Assembly: GCF_002113025.1 (NCBI RefSeq) | Contig: NZ_NEJH01000002.1 | Location: 620,001 to 684,000, forward strand | DNA: 64,000 nt | Source of the DNA: Pseudomonas sp. B28(2017) | Lineage (GTDB): Bacteria; Pseudomonadota; Gammaproteobacteria; Pseudomonadales; Pseudomonadaceae | Direction of reading: 5' to 3' | In this document: piece by piece, positions 28,184 through 38,595 of the stretch | Layout of the letters: every line of letters begins with the position of its first letter | How positions within the stretch are numbered: the first letter of the stretch is position 1 | The notes under the pieces: generated by a model | Seen by the model: only the letters and a program-made list of their open reading frames with translations | What the model was told of the DNA's origin: nothing | Database searches by the model: none | Program-made: the position numbers and the translations under genes

Positions 28184-29566
28184 ATGCCTGATTTTCAATT
28201 CTCGAAAGACAGCGCTGTCTTTAAGGCTGTCTCTTGCCACAATGTCCTCAACCTGATCGGCGGATTCACCGCGTTCGGCCTCGCCACCTGTGCCCAGGCC
28301 GCTCCGGCATTCGATAGCGACTCACCGTGGATGCTCGGCGACTGGAACGGCGCTCGCACTGAACTTGCGGAAAAAGGCTACGACTTCAAAGTCGATTACA
28401 CCGGCGAGATGGGCAGCAACCTGCACGGTGGCCACGACCACGACCGCACCGCGCGCTACAGCGATCAGTTCGGCCTGGGCACCCATCTGGACTTGCAGAA
28501 GATCCTCGGCTGGGACGATGCCGAATTTCAGCTGACCATTACCGAACGCAGCGGCAACAACATCAGCAACGACCGCATCAATGATCCGCGCGTCGGTGGC
28601 TTCACCTCGGCCCAGGAAGTCTGGGGACGTGGCCAGACCTGGCGCCTGACGCAGATGTGGTATCAGCAGAAGTTCTTCGATCAGAAACTCGACATCAAGG
28701 TCGGCCGCTTCGGTGAAGGCGAAGACTTCAACAGCTTCCCCTGCGACTTCCAGAACCTGGCGTTCTGCGGCTCCCAGGTCGGTAACTGGGCGGGCGACAT
28801 CTGGTACAACTGGCCGGTCAGCCAGTGGGCGATGCGGGTCAAATATCACCTGACGCCCGAGTTGTACGCGCAGGTTGGCGCATATGAGCAAAACTCGTCG
28901 AACCTGGACCGCGGCAATGGCTTCAAGCTCAGCGGCAGCGGAACCCAGGGCGCGGTCCTGCCGGTGGAGCTGGTGTGGACGCCGAAGCTCAACGGCCTGC
29001 CGGGTGAATATCGCGCTGGTTACTACTACAGCAGTGCCAACGCCACCGACGTCTACAAGGACAGCAACGGCCAACCGGCCGCCCTGAGCGGCGAGGCCTA
29101 CCGCAGCGCCTCAAGCAAACACGGCGTGTGGCTGGGCCTTCAACAACAAGTCACCAGCCTCGCCAGCGACCACTCGCGCGGCCTTAGTCTGTTCGCCAAC
29201 GGCACGATGCACGACAAGAAAACCAACGCCATCGACAACTACGTCCAGGCCGGCCTTGTCTACAAAGGCCCGTTCGATGCCCGAGCCAAAGACGACATCG
29301 GTTTCGCCATGGCCCGCGTGCACGTCAACCCGGCCTTCCGCAAAAACGCCGAGGCGACCAACCAGGCCCATGCAGCTTTCGACTTCGACGACCCGGCTTT
29401 CCTGCCACCGCAGGACACCGAATACAGCGCCGAACTCTATTACGGCGTGCACGTCACCCACTGGCTGACCGTGCGCCCGAACCTGCAATACATCCGCCAC
29501 CCCGGCGGCGTGGACCAGGTCGATGACGCGCTGATCGGCGGGATCAAGATCCAGTCGTCGTTCTAA
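28184..29566 (+). CDS. oprB: Carbohydrate-selective porin OprB
   Basis: A 460-residue outer-membrane porin. The N-terminal signal region ends TCAQA before the mature APAFDSDSPWMLGDWNGART, typical of OprB. Repeated amphipathic strands and the C-terminal aromatic residue (QSSF) fit a beta-barrel. It admits glucose and other sugars to the periplasm, where the glucose dehydrogenase encoded next oxidises them. The signal region is rather long, and no alternative ATG lies before SPWM. Confidence 0.92.
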   Translation: MPDFQFSKDSAVFKAVSCHNVLNLIGGFTAFGLATCAQAAPAFDSDSPWMLGDWNGARTELAEKGYDFKVDYTGEMGSNLHGGHDHDRTARYSDQFGLGTHLDLQKILGWDDAEFQLTITERSGNNISNDRINDPRVGGFTSAQEVWGRGQTWRLTQMWYQQKFFDQKLDIKVGRFGEGEDFNSFPCDFQNLAFCGSQVGNWAGDIWYNWPVSQWAMRVKYHLTPELYAQVGAYEQNSSNLDRGNGFKLSGSGTQGAVLPVELVWTPKLNGLPGEYRAGYYYSSANATDVYKDSNGQPAALSGEAYRSASSKHGVWLGLQQQVTSLASDHSRGLSLFANGTMHDKKTNAIDNYVQAGLVYKGPFDARAKDDIGFAMARVHVNPAFRKNAEATNQAHAAFDFDDPAFLPPQDTEYSAELYYGVHVTHWLTVRPNLQYIRHPGGVDQVDDALIGGIKIQSSF

Positions 29567-29582
29567 CCCACACCACAAAACC

Positions 29583-29683
29583 CTGTAGGAGCGAGCTTGC
29601 TCGCGAAGGTCGTGAATGATAACGCTGCGAATCTGAATGCCCGCGTCGTTCTCAGGTTTTTCGCGAGCAAACTCGCTCCTACA
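29583..29683. repeat. REPIN between oprB and gcd
   Basis: Inverted REP arms GTAGGAGCGAGCTTGCTCGC and its mirror (with an A in GCAAACTCGC) lie 17 bp after oprB. They probably separate expression of the two sugar genes. Confidence 0.9.
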
Positions 29684-29756
29684 ACATGCCCGCTCAGGAT
29701 AGTCATCTACAGTGAACTTGCGCGGGACTACTTGAAACGTCACGGAGAATCACACT

Positions 29757-32168
29757 ATGAGCACTGATGGTGCCTTGGGTCGAAGCCGTCTATTGCCGAC
29801 CCTGCTCGGCATACTGCTTCTACTGATGGGCCTGGCCATGCTGGCCGGGGGGATCAAGCTGAGCATGCTCGGCGGCTCGCTGTACTACCTGCTGGCCGGT
29901 ATCGGCCTGGCGCTGAGCGGCGTATTGCTGATCGCCGCTCGCCGCGCTGCGCTGGGCCTGTACGCCCTGGTGCTGTTCGCCAGCACCCTGTGGGCCCTGT
30001 GGGAGGTTGGCCTGGACTGGTGGCAACTGGTGCCGCGCCTGGCGCTGTGGTTCGCCCTCGGCGTGGTGATGCTGCTGCCGTGGTTCCGTCGCCCATTGCT
30101 GATCAACGGCCCGGCCCCCATGGGCACTGGCGCCTTGAGCGTGGCCGTGGTCCTGGCCGGTGTCACCGCCGTGGCCAGCCAGTTCACCCATCCGGGCGAG
30201 ACCTTCGGCGAGTTGGGTCGTGACTCGGCTGACATGACCAGCACAGCGCCACAAATGCCTGACGGAGACTGGCAGGCCTATGGCCGCAGCGAATTCGGTG
30301 ACCGCTATTCGCCACTCAAGCAGATCACCCCGGGTAACGTCGGCAAGCTGCAGGAAGCCTGGCGTATCCAGACCGGCGATCTGCCAACCGCCGATGACCC
30401 GGTGGAACTGACCAACGAAAACACCCCGCTCAAGGCCAACGGCATGCTCTATGCCTGCACCGCCCATAGCAAGGTGCTGGCGCTGGACCCGGACACCGGC
30501 AAGGAACTATGGCGTTTCGACCCGCAGATCAAGAGCCCCGTGGGCTTCAAGGGCTTCGCCCACATGACCTGCCGTGGCGTGTCGTACTACGACGAAGCCG
30601 CTTACGCCAAGTCTGAAACCACTGCGTCTGCCGTCATCTCCGAGGCCGGCAAAGCCGTTGCCCAGGCTTGCCCGCGTCGCCTGTACCTGCCAACCGCCGA
30701 TGCACGCCTGATCGCACTCAACGCCGACACCGGCAAGATCTGCGAAGGCTTCGGCACCAACGGCGTGGTTGACCTGACTCAAGGCATCGGCCCGTTCACC
30801 GCCGGCGGCTACTACTCCACCTCGCCAGCGGCGATCACCCGTGATCTGGTGATCATGGGCGGTCACGTCACCGACAACGAATCGACCAACGAGCCGTCCG
30901 GCGTGATCCGCGCCTACGACGTGCGCGACGGTCATCTGGTATGGAACTGGGACAGCAACAACCCGGACGCCACCGAACCGTTGGCCCCGGGCCAGACCTA
31001 CAGCCGCAACTCGGCGAACATGTGGTCGCTGGCCAGCGTCGACGAAAAACTCGGCATGGTCTATCTGCCACTGGGCAACCAGACCCCGGACCAGTGGGGT
31101 GCTGACCGCACTCCAGGCGCCGAGAAATTCAGCGCCGGCCTGGTCGCCCTGGACCTCGCTACCGGCAAGGTACGCTGGAACTACCAGTTCACCCACCACG
31201 ACCTGTGGGACATGGACGTCGGCAGCCAGCCAACCCTGCTCGACATGAAAACCGCCGACGGCGTGAAACCTGCGCTGATCGCCCCGACCAAACAGGGCAG
31301 CCTGTATGTCCTCGACCGTCGTGACGGCACGCCGATCATTCCGATCAAGGAAATCCCGGTTCCGCAAGGCGCCGTGAAAGGCGACCACACCGCCCCGACC
31401 CAGGCCCGTTCGGACCTGAACCTGCTGGCCCCGGAACTGACCGAAAAAGCCATGTGGGGCGCCAGCCCGTTTGACCAGATGCTGTGCCGCATCCAGTTCA
31501 AGGAACTGCGTTACGAAGGTCAGTACACCCCGCCGTCGGAACAGGGCAGCCTGATCTACCCGGGTAACGTTGGCGTCTTCAACTGGGGCGGCGTTTCGGT
31601 CGACCCGGTTCGCCAGATGCTGTTCACCAGCCCGAACTACATGGCCTTCGTCTCGAAAATGGTGCCTCGCGCCGAAGTCGCGGCCGGCAGCAAGCGCGAG
31701 AGCGAAACAGCGGGCGTGCAACCTAACACGGGCGCACCTTACGCGGTGATCATGCACCCGTTCATGTCGCCGTTCGGCGTACCGTGCCAGGCTCCGGCCT
31801 GGGGCTACGTGGCCGGCATCGACCTGACCAGCGGCAAAGTCGTGTGGAAGCGCAAGAACGGCACCAGCCGCGACAGCTCGCCAATTCCTGTCGGCATGAA
31901 CCTCGGCGTACCGAGCATGGGCGGATCGATCGTCACCGCCGGCGGCGTCGGCTTCCTCAGCGGTACCCTGGACCAGTACCTGCGCGCCTATGATGTGAAC
32001 AGCGGCAAAGAGCTTTGGAAATCGCGCCTGCCGGCCGGCGGCCAGGCTACGCCGATGACCTATACCGGCAAGGACGGCAAGCAGTACGTGCTGCTGGTCG
32101 TCGGTGGACACGGCTCACTGGGCACCAAAATGGGTGACTATGTGATTGCGTACAAACTGTCGGAATAA
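29757..32168 (+). CDS. gcd: PQQ-dependent membrane glucose dehydrogenase
   Basis: An 803-residue quinoprotein. The first about 140 residues form five membrane helices; the remainder is a periplasmic eight-bladed PQQ propeller with repeated W-motif blades (LDPDTGKELWRFD, DLTSGKVVWKRKNGT, DVNSGKELWKSRLP). It oxidises glucose to gluconolactone in the periplasm and passes electrons to ubiquinone, the first step of direct glucose oxidation in Pseudomonas. The start has GGAG 12 bases before the ATG. A strong terminator follows. Confidence 0.96.
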   Translation: MSTDGALGRSRLLPTLLGILLLLMGLAMLAGGIKLSMLGGSLYYLLAGIGLALSGVLLIAARRAALGLYALVLFASTLWALWEVGLDWWQLVPRLALWFALGVVMLLPWFRRPLLINGPAPMGTGALSVAVVLAGVTAVASQFTHPGETFGELGRDSADMTSTAPQMPDGDWQAYGRSEFGDRYSPLKQITPGNVGKLQEAWRIQTGDLPTADDPVELTNENTPLKANGMLYACTAHSKVLALDPDTGKELWRFDPQIKSPVGFKGFAHMTCRGVSYYDEAAYAKSETTASAVISEAGKAVAQACPRRLYLPTADARLIALNADTGKICEGFGTNGVVDLTQGIGPFTAGGYYSTSPAAITRDLVIMGGHVTDNESTNEPSGVIRAYDVRDGHLVWNWDSNNPDATEPLAPGQTYSRNSANMWSLASVDEKLGMVYLPLGNQTPDQWGADRTPGAEKFSAGLVALDLATGKVRWNYQFTHHDLWDMDVGSQPTLLDMKTADGVKPALIAPTKQGSLYVLDRRDGTPIIPIKEIPVPQGAVKGDHTAPTQARSDLNLLAPELTEKAMWGASPFDQMLCRIQFKELRYEGQYTPPSEQGSLIYPGNVGVFNWGGVSVDPVRQMLFTSPNYMAFVSKMVPRAEVAAGSKRESETAGVQPNTGAPYAVIMHPFMSPFGVPCQAPAWGYVAGIDLTSGKVVWKRKNGTSRDSSPIPVGMNLGVPSMGGSIVTAGGVGFLSGTLDQYLRAYDVNSGKELWKSRLPAGGQATPMTYTGKDGKQYVLLVVGGHGSLGTKMGDYVIAYKLSE

Positions 32169-32188
32169 GCTTTAGCGGCAGTCAAAAC

Positions 32189-32222
32189 AAAGGCGACGCC
32201 CGTGAGGACGTCGCCTTTTTTT
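32189..32222 (+). terminator. Rho-independent terminator of gcd
   Basis: Stem AAAGGCGACG / CGTCGCCTTT with a short loop, then a run of T (TTTTTTT), 20 bp after the gcd stop. Confidence 0.9.
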
Positions 32223-32254
32223 GTGGCCGCAGATTTCAAAACACCCCCGTCCCC

Positions 32255-32344
32255 CTGTGGAGCGAGCCTGCTCGCGAAGAGGCCATCCCAGGCGATGTAA
32301 ATGTGCCTGATACATCGCTTTCGCGAGCAGGCTCGCTCCCACAG
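32255..32344. repeat. REPIN (GTGGAGCGAGCCTGCTCGCGA type)
   Basis: Inverted REP arms about 45 bp apart between gcd and lon; the left arm has lost one G. Confidence 0.88.
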
Positions 32345-32484
32345 TTGAACGTGTCGTGCCGAAATCCAGCTAACCTGTCTCTCTGCTGAACACGCCTTCG
32401 AAACAGCGCTTCGCAGAAAATGACCGTTGAAACCACCGCCAACCTGCCCCATCTAAGACCCATACCCATTGCGCAGGTGCCCCC

Positions 32485-34902
32485 ATGAGCGACCAGCAAG
32501 CATTCCCCGAAAACCCGAGCGAATACGCAGACCCGGAAAACGCACCGCATCCCACCACCGGCAAAGGCCTGGCCCTGCCCGGCCAGAACCTGCCGGACAA
32601 GGTCTACATCATTCCGATCCACAACCGACCGTTTTTCCCGGCCCAGGTGCTGCCGGTCATCGTCAACGAAGAGCCATGGGCCGAGACGCTCGACCTGGTG
32701 GCCAAGTCCGGACACAACTCCCTGGCCCTGTTCTACATGGACACGCCCCAAGAGGACACGCGCCACTTTGACACCTCGACCCTGCCGCTCTACGGCACCC
32801 TGGTCAAGGTGCACCACGCCAGCCGTGAAAACGGCAAGCTGCAGTTCGTCGCCCAGGGTCTGACCCGTGTGCGCCTGAAGACCTGGCTCAAGCATCACCG
32901 CCCACCATACCTGGTGGAAGTCGAATACCCGCACCAGCCCACCGAGCCGACCGACGAGGTGAAGGCCTACGGCATGGCGCTGATCAATGCGATCAAGGAA
33001 CTGCTGCCGCTCAACCCGCTGTACAGCGAAGAGCTGAAGAACTACCTCAACCGCTTCAGCCCCAACGATCCGTCGCCGCTGACCGATTTCGCCGCCGCGC
33101 TGACCTCGGCCACCGGTAGCGAACTGCAGGAAGTGCTCGACTGTGTGCCCATGCTCAAGCGCATGGAAAAAGTCCTGCCGATGCTGCGCAAGGAAGTCGA
33201 GGTTGCGCGCCTGCAAAAAGAGATTTCCGCCGAAGTTAACCGCAAGATCGGTGAACATCAGCGCGAGTTTTTCCTCAAGGAACAACTCAAGGTCATCCAG
33301 CAGGAACTGGGCCTGACCAAGGACGACCGTAGCGCCGACCTCGAACAGTTCGAGCAACGGCTGACAGGCAAGGTGCTGTCGCCACAAGCGCAAAAGCGCA
33401 TCGAAGAAGAGATGACCAAGCTGTCGGTGCTGGAAACCGGCTCGCCCGAGTATGCGGTCACCCGCAATTACCTCGACTGGGCGACCTCAGTGCCGTGGGG
33501 CGTGTACGGCGAGGACAAACTCGACCTCAGGCACGCGCGCAAGGTGCTGGACAAACATCACGCCGGCCTCGACGACATCAAGGACCGCATCCTCGAATTC
33601 CTCGCGGTCGGGGCCTACAAAGGCGAGATCAGCGGTTCCATCGTATTGCTGGTCGGTCCGCCGGGCGTGGGCAAGACCAGCGTCGGCAAATCCATCGCCG
33701 AATCCCTGGGCCGGCCGTTCTATCGCTTCAGCCTCGGCGGCATGCGCGATGAAGCCGAGATCAAGGGCCACCGCCGCACCTACATCGGCGCGCAGCCGGG
33801 CAAACTGGTCCAGGCGTTGAAAGACGTCGAAGTGATGAACCCGGTGATCATGCTCGACGAGATCGACAAGATGGGCCAGAGCTACCAGGGTGACCCAGCC
33901 TCGGCACTGCTGGAAACCCTCGATCCGGAGCAGAACGTCGAATTCCTCGACCACTACCTCGATCTGCGGATGGACCTGTCGAAAGTGTTGTTCGTGTGTA
34001 CTGCCAACACCCTCGATTCGATCCCCGGCCCGCTGCTGGACCGGATGGAAGTGATCCGCCTGTCGGGTTACATCACCGAAGAAAAAGTCGCCATCGCCAA
34101 ACGTCACCTGTGGCCCAAGCAGCTTGAGAAAGCCGGTGTGTCCAAGGCCAGCCTGAGTATCAGCGACAGCGCGCTCAAGGCGTTAGTCGACGGTTATGCC
34201 CGTGAAGCCGGCGTGCGCCAGCTGGAAAAAAACCTGGGCAAACTGGTGCGCAAAGCGGTGATGAAACTGCTCGACGAGCCGCAAGCCGTGATCAAGATCG
34301 GGCCGAAAGACCTGGAGGCCTCTCTCGGCAAACCGGTGTTCCGCAACGAGCAGGTGCTGGCGGGTGTCGGTGTGATCACCGGGCTGGCCTGGACCAGCAT
34401 GGGCGGTGCGACCCTGCCGATCGAAGCCACGCGCATCCACACGCTCAATCGTGGGTTCAAGCTCACCGGGCAGTTGGGTGACGTGATGAAAGAGTCGGCG
34501 GAGATCGCCTACAGTTACGTCAGCTCACACCTGAAGTCGTATGGCGGCGATCCGAAGTTCTTCGATGAAGCCTTCGTCCACCTGCACGTGCCGGAAGGCG
34601 CTACGCCGAAGGACGGCCCGAGCGCCGGCGTGACCATGGCCAGCGCCCTGCTATCGCTGGCACGCAACCAACCGCCGAAAAAAGGCGTGGCCATGACCGG
34701 CGAACTGACGTTGACCGGGCATGTGCTGCCGATTGGCGGCGTGCGGGAAAAAGTCATTGCGGCACGGCGGCAGAAGATTTTCGAGCTGATTCTGCCGGAG
34801 GCGAACCGGGGCAACTTCGAGGAACTGCCGGAGTATCTGAAGGAAGGCATAACCGTGCATTTCGCCAAGCGGTTTGCGGATGTGGCAAAGGTGTTGTTCT
34901 GA
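32485..34902 (+). CDS. lon: Lon-type ATP-dependent serine protease (second Lon of Pseudomonas)
   Basis: An 805-residue protease: N-terminal substrate-binding LON domain ([18 protein letters not shown]), AAA+ module with Walker [10 protein letters not shown] (about 391) and Walker [11 protein letters not shown], and the protease domain with catalytic Ser in GPSAGV (about 711) and Lys in [12 protein letters not shown] (about 756). The acidic N-terminal extension and divergence from the lon beside clpX suggest this is the additional Lon copy carried by pseudomonads. It degrades misfolded or regulatory proteins in the cytoplasm. No partner gene is adjacent. Confidence 0.93.
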   Translation: MSDQQAFPENPSEYADPENAPHPTTGKGLALPGQNLPDKVYIIPIHNRPFFPAQVLPVIVNEEPWAETLDLVAKSGHNSLALFYMDTPQEDTRHFDTSTLPLYGTLVKVHHASRENGKLQFVAQGLTRVRLKTWLKHHRPPYLVEVEYPHQPTEPTDEVKAYGMALINAIKELLPLNPLYSEELKNYLNRFSPNDPSPLTDFAAALTSATGSELQEVLDCVPMLKRMEKVLPMLRKEVEVARLQKEISAEVNRKIGEHQREFFLKEQLKVIQQELGLTKDDRSADLEQFEQRLTGKVLSPQAQKRIEEEMTKLSVLETGSPEYAVTRNYLDWATSVPWGVYGEDKLDLRHARKVLDKHHAGLDDIKDRILEFLAVGAYKGEISGSIVLLVGPPGVGKTSVGKSIAESLGRPFYRFSLGGMRDEAEIKGHRRTYIGAQPGKLVQALKDVEVMNPVIMLDEIDKMGQSYQGDPASALLETLDPEQNVEFLDHYLDLRMDLSKVLFVCTANTLDSIPGPLLDRMEVIRLSGYITEEKVAIAKRHLWPKQLEKAGVSKASLSISDSALKALVDGYAREAGVRQLEKNLGKLVRKAVMKLLDEPQAVIKIGPKDLEASLGKPVFRNEQVLAGVGVITGLAWTSMGGATLPIEATRIHTLNRGFKLTGQLGDVMKESAEIAYSYVSSHLKSYGGDPKFFDEAFVHLHVPEGATPKDGPSAGVTMASALLSLARNQPPKKGVAMTGELTLTGHVLPIGGVREKVIAARRQKIFELILPEANRGNFEELPEYLKEGITVHFAKRFADVAKVLF

Positions 34903-34930
34903 CAGTGATGTAGCGCCTGCACTACCGCTT

Positions 34931-35020
34931 TCGCGAGCAGGCTCGCTCCCACAGTGGAATGTGTAGAACACAAACTGAGTGTTCAGCAAAAATCCCTGTG
35001 GGAGCGAGCCTGCTCGCGAA
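34931..35020. repeat. REPIN, tail-to-tail orientation
   Basis: The arms are reversed compared with most copies here: TCGCGAGCAGGCTCGCTCCCAC first, then GTGGGAGCGAGCCTGCTCGCG. It lies between lon and the chagasin-like gene. Confidence 0.88.
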
Positions 35021-35118
35021 GACGTCAGTACTCACAACACCAACTCCCACAGCTGTCACACTTTGTCTCATCTCGGTTATGCTCGCCGTTCGTCGTGAAC
35101 GCCGGAGCCACTGACCTC

Positions 35119-35511
35119 ATGTCCCCCATTCGCCTGCTTGTCCCCCTCGCCCTCGCCTTGCTGGCCGCGTGCGCCACGCAACCGAAACAAAACGTGACCG
35201 TGGAAAAACAAAGCGAATGTCCGGTGAAACTCACCAACGGGCAGAACCTGATCCTGACTCTGCCGAGCAATCCGACCACGGGCTATCGCTGGGCGATCCA
35301 GGATTCGGCTGGCGGCGTCTTGCACGCTCTGGGGCCAGAGGTTTATCGAAACCCGGAAGATGCCGGCATCGTCGGCGCGGCCGGGGTCTCGACCTGGCGC
35401 TTTCAGGCGTTTGCGACCGGCACCGGGCGTTTGCGCCTGACCTCACAACAGCCGTGGGCACCGGAAGTGCTGCCGGTGGAATCCTTCGACTGCGCGATCT
35501 CGGTTAACTGA
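35119..35511 (+). CDS. Chagasin-like protease inhibitor (I42 family) lipoprotein
   Basis: A 130-residue lipoprotein with signal and lipobox LALLAACAT (Cys at about 17). The inhibitor loop NPTTGYRW is the first chagasin motif. The second loop reads GAAGVSTWRF (relaxed GxGG), and the third reads QPW in place of RPW. The family inhibits papain-type cysteine proteases. The ATG at 35119 is chosen because it starts the signal peptide; upstream in-frame codons run through a REP element. The YhhN gene follows after two bases. Confidence 0.85.
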   Translation: MSPIRLLVPLALALLAACATQPKQNVTVEKQSECPVKLTNGQNLILTLPSNPTTGYRWAIQDSAGGVLHALGPEVYRNPEDAGIVGAAGVSTWRFQAFATGTGRLRLTSQQPWAPEVLPVESFDCAISVN

Positions 35512-35513
35512 CC

Positions 35514-36149
35514 ATGGGCTGGCTGATTCTGGCACTGATGGGCGCGGTGACCTTTCTTTACGGCCTGAGCGTGCATGCCTCTCTCCTGTGCCTGCTGGTC
35601 AAACCACTGCCGGTGTTGGCCCTGCTCGGCTGGCTGCATGACGCACCGCCTGGCGAATATCGGCGCTGGATCAGCCTGGGCTTGATCTTCTCCCTGCTCG
35701 GCGACGTGTTGCTGGCGTGGCCGGGGGACTTGTTCGTGTTCGGCCTCGGCGCGTTTCTGGTCGCCCACCTGGCCTATCTGAAAGCGTATTTAAGCGATTG
35801 CCGGCGGCTGGCGTTGCTGCCACTGGTGCTGGCCCTCGGCGTCGGTGCCGTCCTGCTGGGAATTCTGATTTCCAACGGTCTCGGCCCATTGCTGGTGCCC
35901 GTGATTGTCTATGGCACGGCGATCAGCGCCATGCTCTGGCGCGCCCTCGCGCGGCTCGGCACTGACGTGCCCAAGCGTTCGGCACTGCTGGCGGCAGCCG
36001 GTGCGGTGGCGTTTGTGTTTTCCGACAGTGTGATTGGCATCAGCCGTTTCGTGGTGCCGTTCGATGCGGCGCCTTACGTGATCATCCTCAGCTATTGGCT
36101 GGGGCAATGGGGGATCACCGCGTCGGCGTTTGGCACAAAACCGCGCTGA
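35514..36149 (+). CDS. YhhN/TMEM86-family membrane protein (lysoplasmalogenase-like)
   Basis: A 211-residue inner-membrane protein with about eight membrane segments. The family motifs LGLIFSLLGDVLLAWPG (acidic residue in TM) and AAAGAVAFVFSDSVIGI are clear. Eukaryotic relatives hydrolyse lysoplasmalogens; bacterial function is less certain. It starts two bases after the chagasin-like gene, so the two are co-transcribed. Confidence 0.85.
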   Translation: MGWLILALMGAVTFLYGLSVHASLLCLLVKPLPVLALLGWLHDAPPGEYRRWISLGLIFSLLGDVLLAWPGDLFVFGLGAFLVAHLAYLKAYLSDCRRLALLPLVLALGVGAVLLGILISNGLGPLLVPVIVYGTAISAMLWRALARLGTDVPKRSALLAAAGAVAFVFSDSVIGISRFVVPFDAAPYVIILSYWLGQWGITASAFGTKPR

Positions 36150-36153
36150 ATTC

Positions 36154-36218
36154 TTCGCGAGCAGGCTCGCTCCTACAGGTACTGCGCTGAACCTGTGGGA
36201 GCGAGCCTGCTCGCGAAA
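36154..36218. repeat. REPIN, tail-to-tail, short spacer
   Basis: REP arms TCGCGAGCAGGCTCGCTCCTAC and GTGGGAGCGAGCCTGCTCGC only about 20 bp apart, between the YhhN gene and cmoA. Confidence 0.88.
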
Positions 36219-36336
36219 GCTATCTCACTGACAACGAGAATACGGACCTGCCCGCCGGTTTATCAGACAACCCGCGCATCGGCGCGCCAACTTGGCTAAA
36301 ATGCCGGCCTTTTCCATCTACACCGCTGGAACCGCC

Positions 36337-37080
36337 GTGAGCAAAGAACCCGATCGCCTTTTCGCCCAGCCTCTGGCCCAGGTGCCTGACTTCGCCTTTA
36401 ACGAGGACGTGGTGCGGGTGTTCCCGGACATGATCAAGCGCTCGGTGCCGGGCTATCCGACCATCGTTGAAAACCTCGGCGTGCTCGCCGCGCAGTTCGC
36501 CCAGCCGGGCAGCGTGCTTTACGACCTGGGCTCGTCGCTGGGTGCCGTGACCCAGGCCCTGCGCCGTCACGTGCGCACCGACGGTTGCCGAGTGATCGCT
36601 GTGGATAATTCGGCGGCGATGGTCGAACGCTGCCGCGAATACCTCAACGGGCAGGATTCGATGTTTCAGGAGTTGCTGCCGGTCGAGGTGATCGAAGGCG
36701 ACATCCTCGCCCTGCCATTTCAGCCCGCCTCGGTGGTGGCACTGAACTTCACCCTGCAATTCATCGCCCCCGACCAGCGTACCGCGTTACTGAGTCGCAT
36801 CCGCCAATCGCTGCTGCCCGGTGGCGCGCTGATCCTCTCGGAAAAACTGCGCTTCAACGACCCCGAAGAACATGCGCTGCTGACAGACCTGCACATCGCC
36901 TTCAAACGCGCCAACGGCTACAGCGAGCTGGAAATCGCCCAGAAGCGCAGCGCCATCGAAAACGTCATGAAGCCCGACAGCCTCGAAGAACACCGCGAAC
37001 GCCTGCTGGCCGCCGGGTTCTCGAAAGTCGTGCCGTGGTTCCAGTGTCTTAACTTTGCCTCGTTGATTGCCTTGCCATGA
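36337..37080 (+). CDS. cmoA: Carboxy-S-adenosylmethionine synthase CmoA
   Basis: A 247-residue SAM-dependent enzyme that makes carboxy-SAM from SAM and prephenate. The SAM motif I is [13 protein letters not shown] and the post-I acid lies in [14 protein letters not shown]. The GTG start (GTGAGCAAAG) gives exactly the length of E. coli CmoA; the upstream in-frame ATG would add unconserved residues. Its stop overlaps the cmoB start. Together they make 5-oxyacetyl uridine at tRNA position 34. Confidence 0.95.
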   Translation: MSKEPDRLFAQPLAQVPDFAFNEDVVRVFPDMIKRSVPGYPTIVENLGVLAAQFAQPGSVLYDLGSSLGAVTQALRRHVRTDGCRVIAVDNSAAMVERCREYLNGQDSMFQELLPVEVIEGDILALPFQPASVVALNFTLQFIAPDQRTALLSRIRQSLLPGGALILSEKLRFNDPEEHALLTDLHIAFKRANGYSELEIAQKRSAIENVMKPDSLEEHRERLLAAGFSKVVPWFQCLNFASLIALP

Positions 37081-38033
37081 TTGATCTGTCCCCCCTCGCC
37101 CGCCGTCTGGCCGGAACACCGTTGGCCGACTGGGCCAACACCCTGCAAGCGCAACTCGACAAGAAAATGGAAAAAGGTCATGGCGACCTGGAGCGCTGGC
37201 AAAGCGCGCTGGACGCCCTGCCGCAGATCCAGCCAAGTGAAGTTGATTTGCTCAATGGCTTGAGGCTGGACACCGATTGCGATGACGCAACCCGCGAGCA
37301 AATGCGCACCGCGTTGATGGGCCTGTCGCCATGGCGCAAGGGACCGTTCGACCTGTTCGGCGTGCACGTCGATACCGAATGGCGCTCGGATTGGAAGTGG
37401 TCACGGGTCGCCCCGCATCTGGATCTGAAAGGTAAGCGCATCCTCGATGTCGGCTGCGGCAACGGCTATTACATGTGGCGCATGCTTGGCGCCGGTGCAG
37501 ACAGCGTGATCGGCGTCGACCCGAACTGGCTGTTCTTCTGCCAGTTCCAGGCCATGCAACGTTACCTGTCACAGCCGAACGCCTGGCACCTGCCCTTCCC
37601 GTTCGAAGACCTGCCACCGAACCTCGAAGGCTTCGACACCGTGTTCTCGATGGGCGTGTTCTATCACCGTCGCTCCCCAATCGAACATTTGCTGGCGCTG
37701 AAGGATTGCCTGGTCAAGGGCGGTGAGCTGGTGCTGGAAACCCTGGTGGTCGAAGGCGATAAACATCAGGTACTGGTGCCGGAAGACCGTTACGCGCAGA
37801 TGCGCAACGTGTGGTTCCTGCCATCGGTGCCGGCTCTGGAATTGTGGCTGCGTCGCGCCGGGTTCACGGATGTGAAATGCGTGGATGTGAGCACCACCAC
37901 GGTCGAGGAACAGCGCGGGACGGAGTGGATGAAGTATCAGTCGCTGAGTGACTTCCTTGATCCGGAAGATCACAGCAAGACCATTGAAGGACTGCCGGCG
38001 CCGATGCGCGCCGTCATCGTCGCTCGCAAATAA
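37077..38033 (+). CDS. cmoB: tRNA U34 carboxymethyltransferase CmoB
   Basis: A 318-residue enzyme that transfers the carboxymethyl group from carboxy-SAM to 5-hydroxyuridine 34 of tRNA. Motif I is [37 protein letters not shown] and [16 protein letters not shown] are conserved CmoB blocks. The length is normal (E. coli 323). It is coupled to cmoA by ATGA overlap. A REP palindrome follows and probably ends the transcript. Confidence 0.96.
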   Translation: MIDLSPLARRLAGTPLADWANTLQAQLDKKMEKGHGDLERWQSALDALPQIQPSEVDLLNGLRLDTDCDDATREQMRTALMGLSPWRKGPFDLFGVHVDTEWRSDWKWSRVAPHLDLKGKRILDVGCGNGYYMWRMLGAGADSVIGVDPNWLFFCQFQAMQRYLSQPNAWHLPFPFEDLPPNLEGFDTVFSMGVFYHRRSPIEHLLALKDCLVKGGELVLETLVVEGDKHQVLVPEDRYAQMRNVWFLPSVPALELWLRRAGFTDVKCVDVSTTTVEEQRGTEWMKYQSLSDFLDPEDHSKTIEGLPAPMRAVIVARK

Positions 38034-38052
38034 GTCTCCAGACAATGGAGAT

Positions 38053-38090
38053 CCCCCTGTAGGAGCGAGCCTGCTCGCTCCTACAGGGGG
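38053..38090. repeat. Compact perfect REP palindrome
   Basis: CCCCCTGTAGGAGCGAGC-CT-GCTCGCTCCTACAGGGGG: an 18-bp perfect stem between convergent cmoB and tadA, likely also terminator-like on both strands. Confidence 0.88.
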
Positions 38091-38097
38091 TTGGTGT

Positions 38098-38595
38098 TCA
38101 GTCTGAGGGTTTGGCTCGCCGGGCCTTGAAGAACTCGCTCAGCACCGCCCCGCACTCCTCCGCCAACACCCCGCCCTCATACAGCACCCGGTGATTCAAG
38201 AAGCCCTGGGTAAAAAACTGCCCCTGGCTTTGCACAATCCCGGCTTTCGGCTCCAGCGCGCCGTATACCACCCGCGCAATCCGCGAGTGCACGATCAAGC
38301 CTGCGCACATGCTGCACGGCTCCAGGGTCACATACAGCGTGCTGCCGGGCAGGCGATAGTTGCTCACGGCCTGGGCGGCAGCGCGGATGGCGATCATCTC
38401 GGCGTGGGCGCTCGGGTCGCTGCCACTGATCGGGCAATTGAAGCCGCGACCGATGATTTCACCGTCCTGCACCAGCACTGCGCCCACCGGCACTTCGCCG
38501 AGTGCGGCACCTTGCGCGGCCAGTGCCAGGGCTTCACGCATGAAATCCCGATCACGGCTGCGGTCGATAATGGCGGCGGGTCGAATCTGACGCAT
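38098..38595 (-). CDS. tadA: tRNA adenosine(34) deaminase TadA
   Basis: A 165-residue deaminase making inosine at the wobble position of tRNA-Arg(ACG). Zinc ligands and proton shuttle: HAE (His64, Glu66) and PCSMC (Cys94, Cys97). The start at MRQIRPAA overlaps the stop of the multicopper oxidase gene; further upstream in-frame codons run inside that gene. Position downstream of guaA and the oxidase matches other Pseudomonas chromosomes. Confidence 0.95.
   Translation of the reverse strand: MRQIRPAAIIDRSRDRDFMREALALAAQGAALGEVPVGAVLVQDGEIIGRGFNCPISGSDPSAHAEMIAIRAAAQAVSNYRLPGSTLYVTLEPCSMCAGLIVHSRIARVVYGALEPKAGIVQSQGQFFTQGFLNHRVLYEGGVLAEECGAVLSEFFKARRAKPSD

Noticed and set aside
34931..36218. 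Repeated GAGCGAGCCTGCTCGCGA units considered as a CRISPR array
   Set aside because: The units are palindromic, scattered singly or as inverted pairs with irregular spacing and no cas genes; they are REP/REPIN elements.
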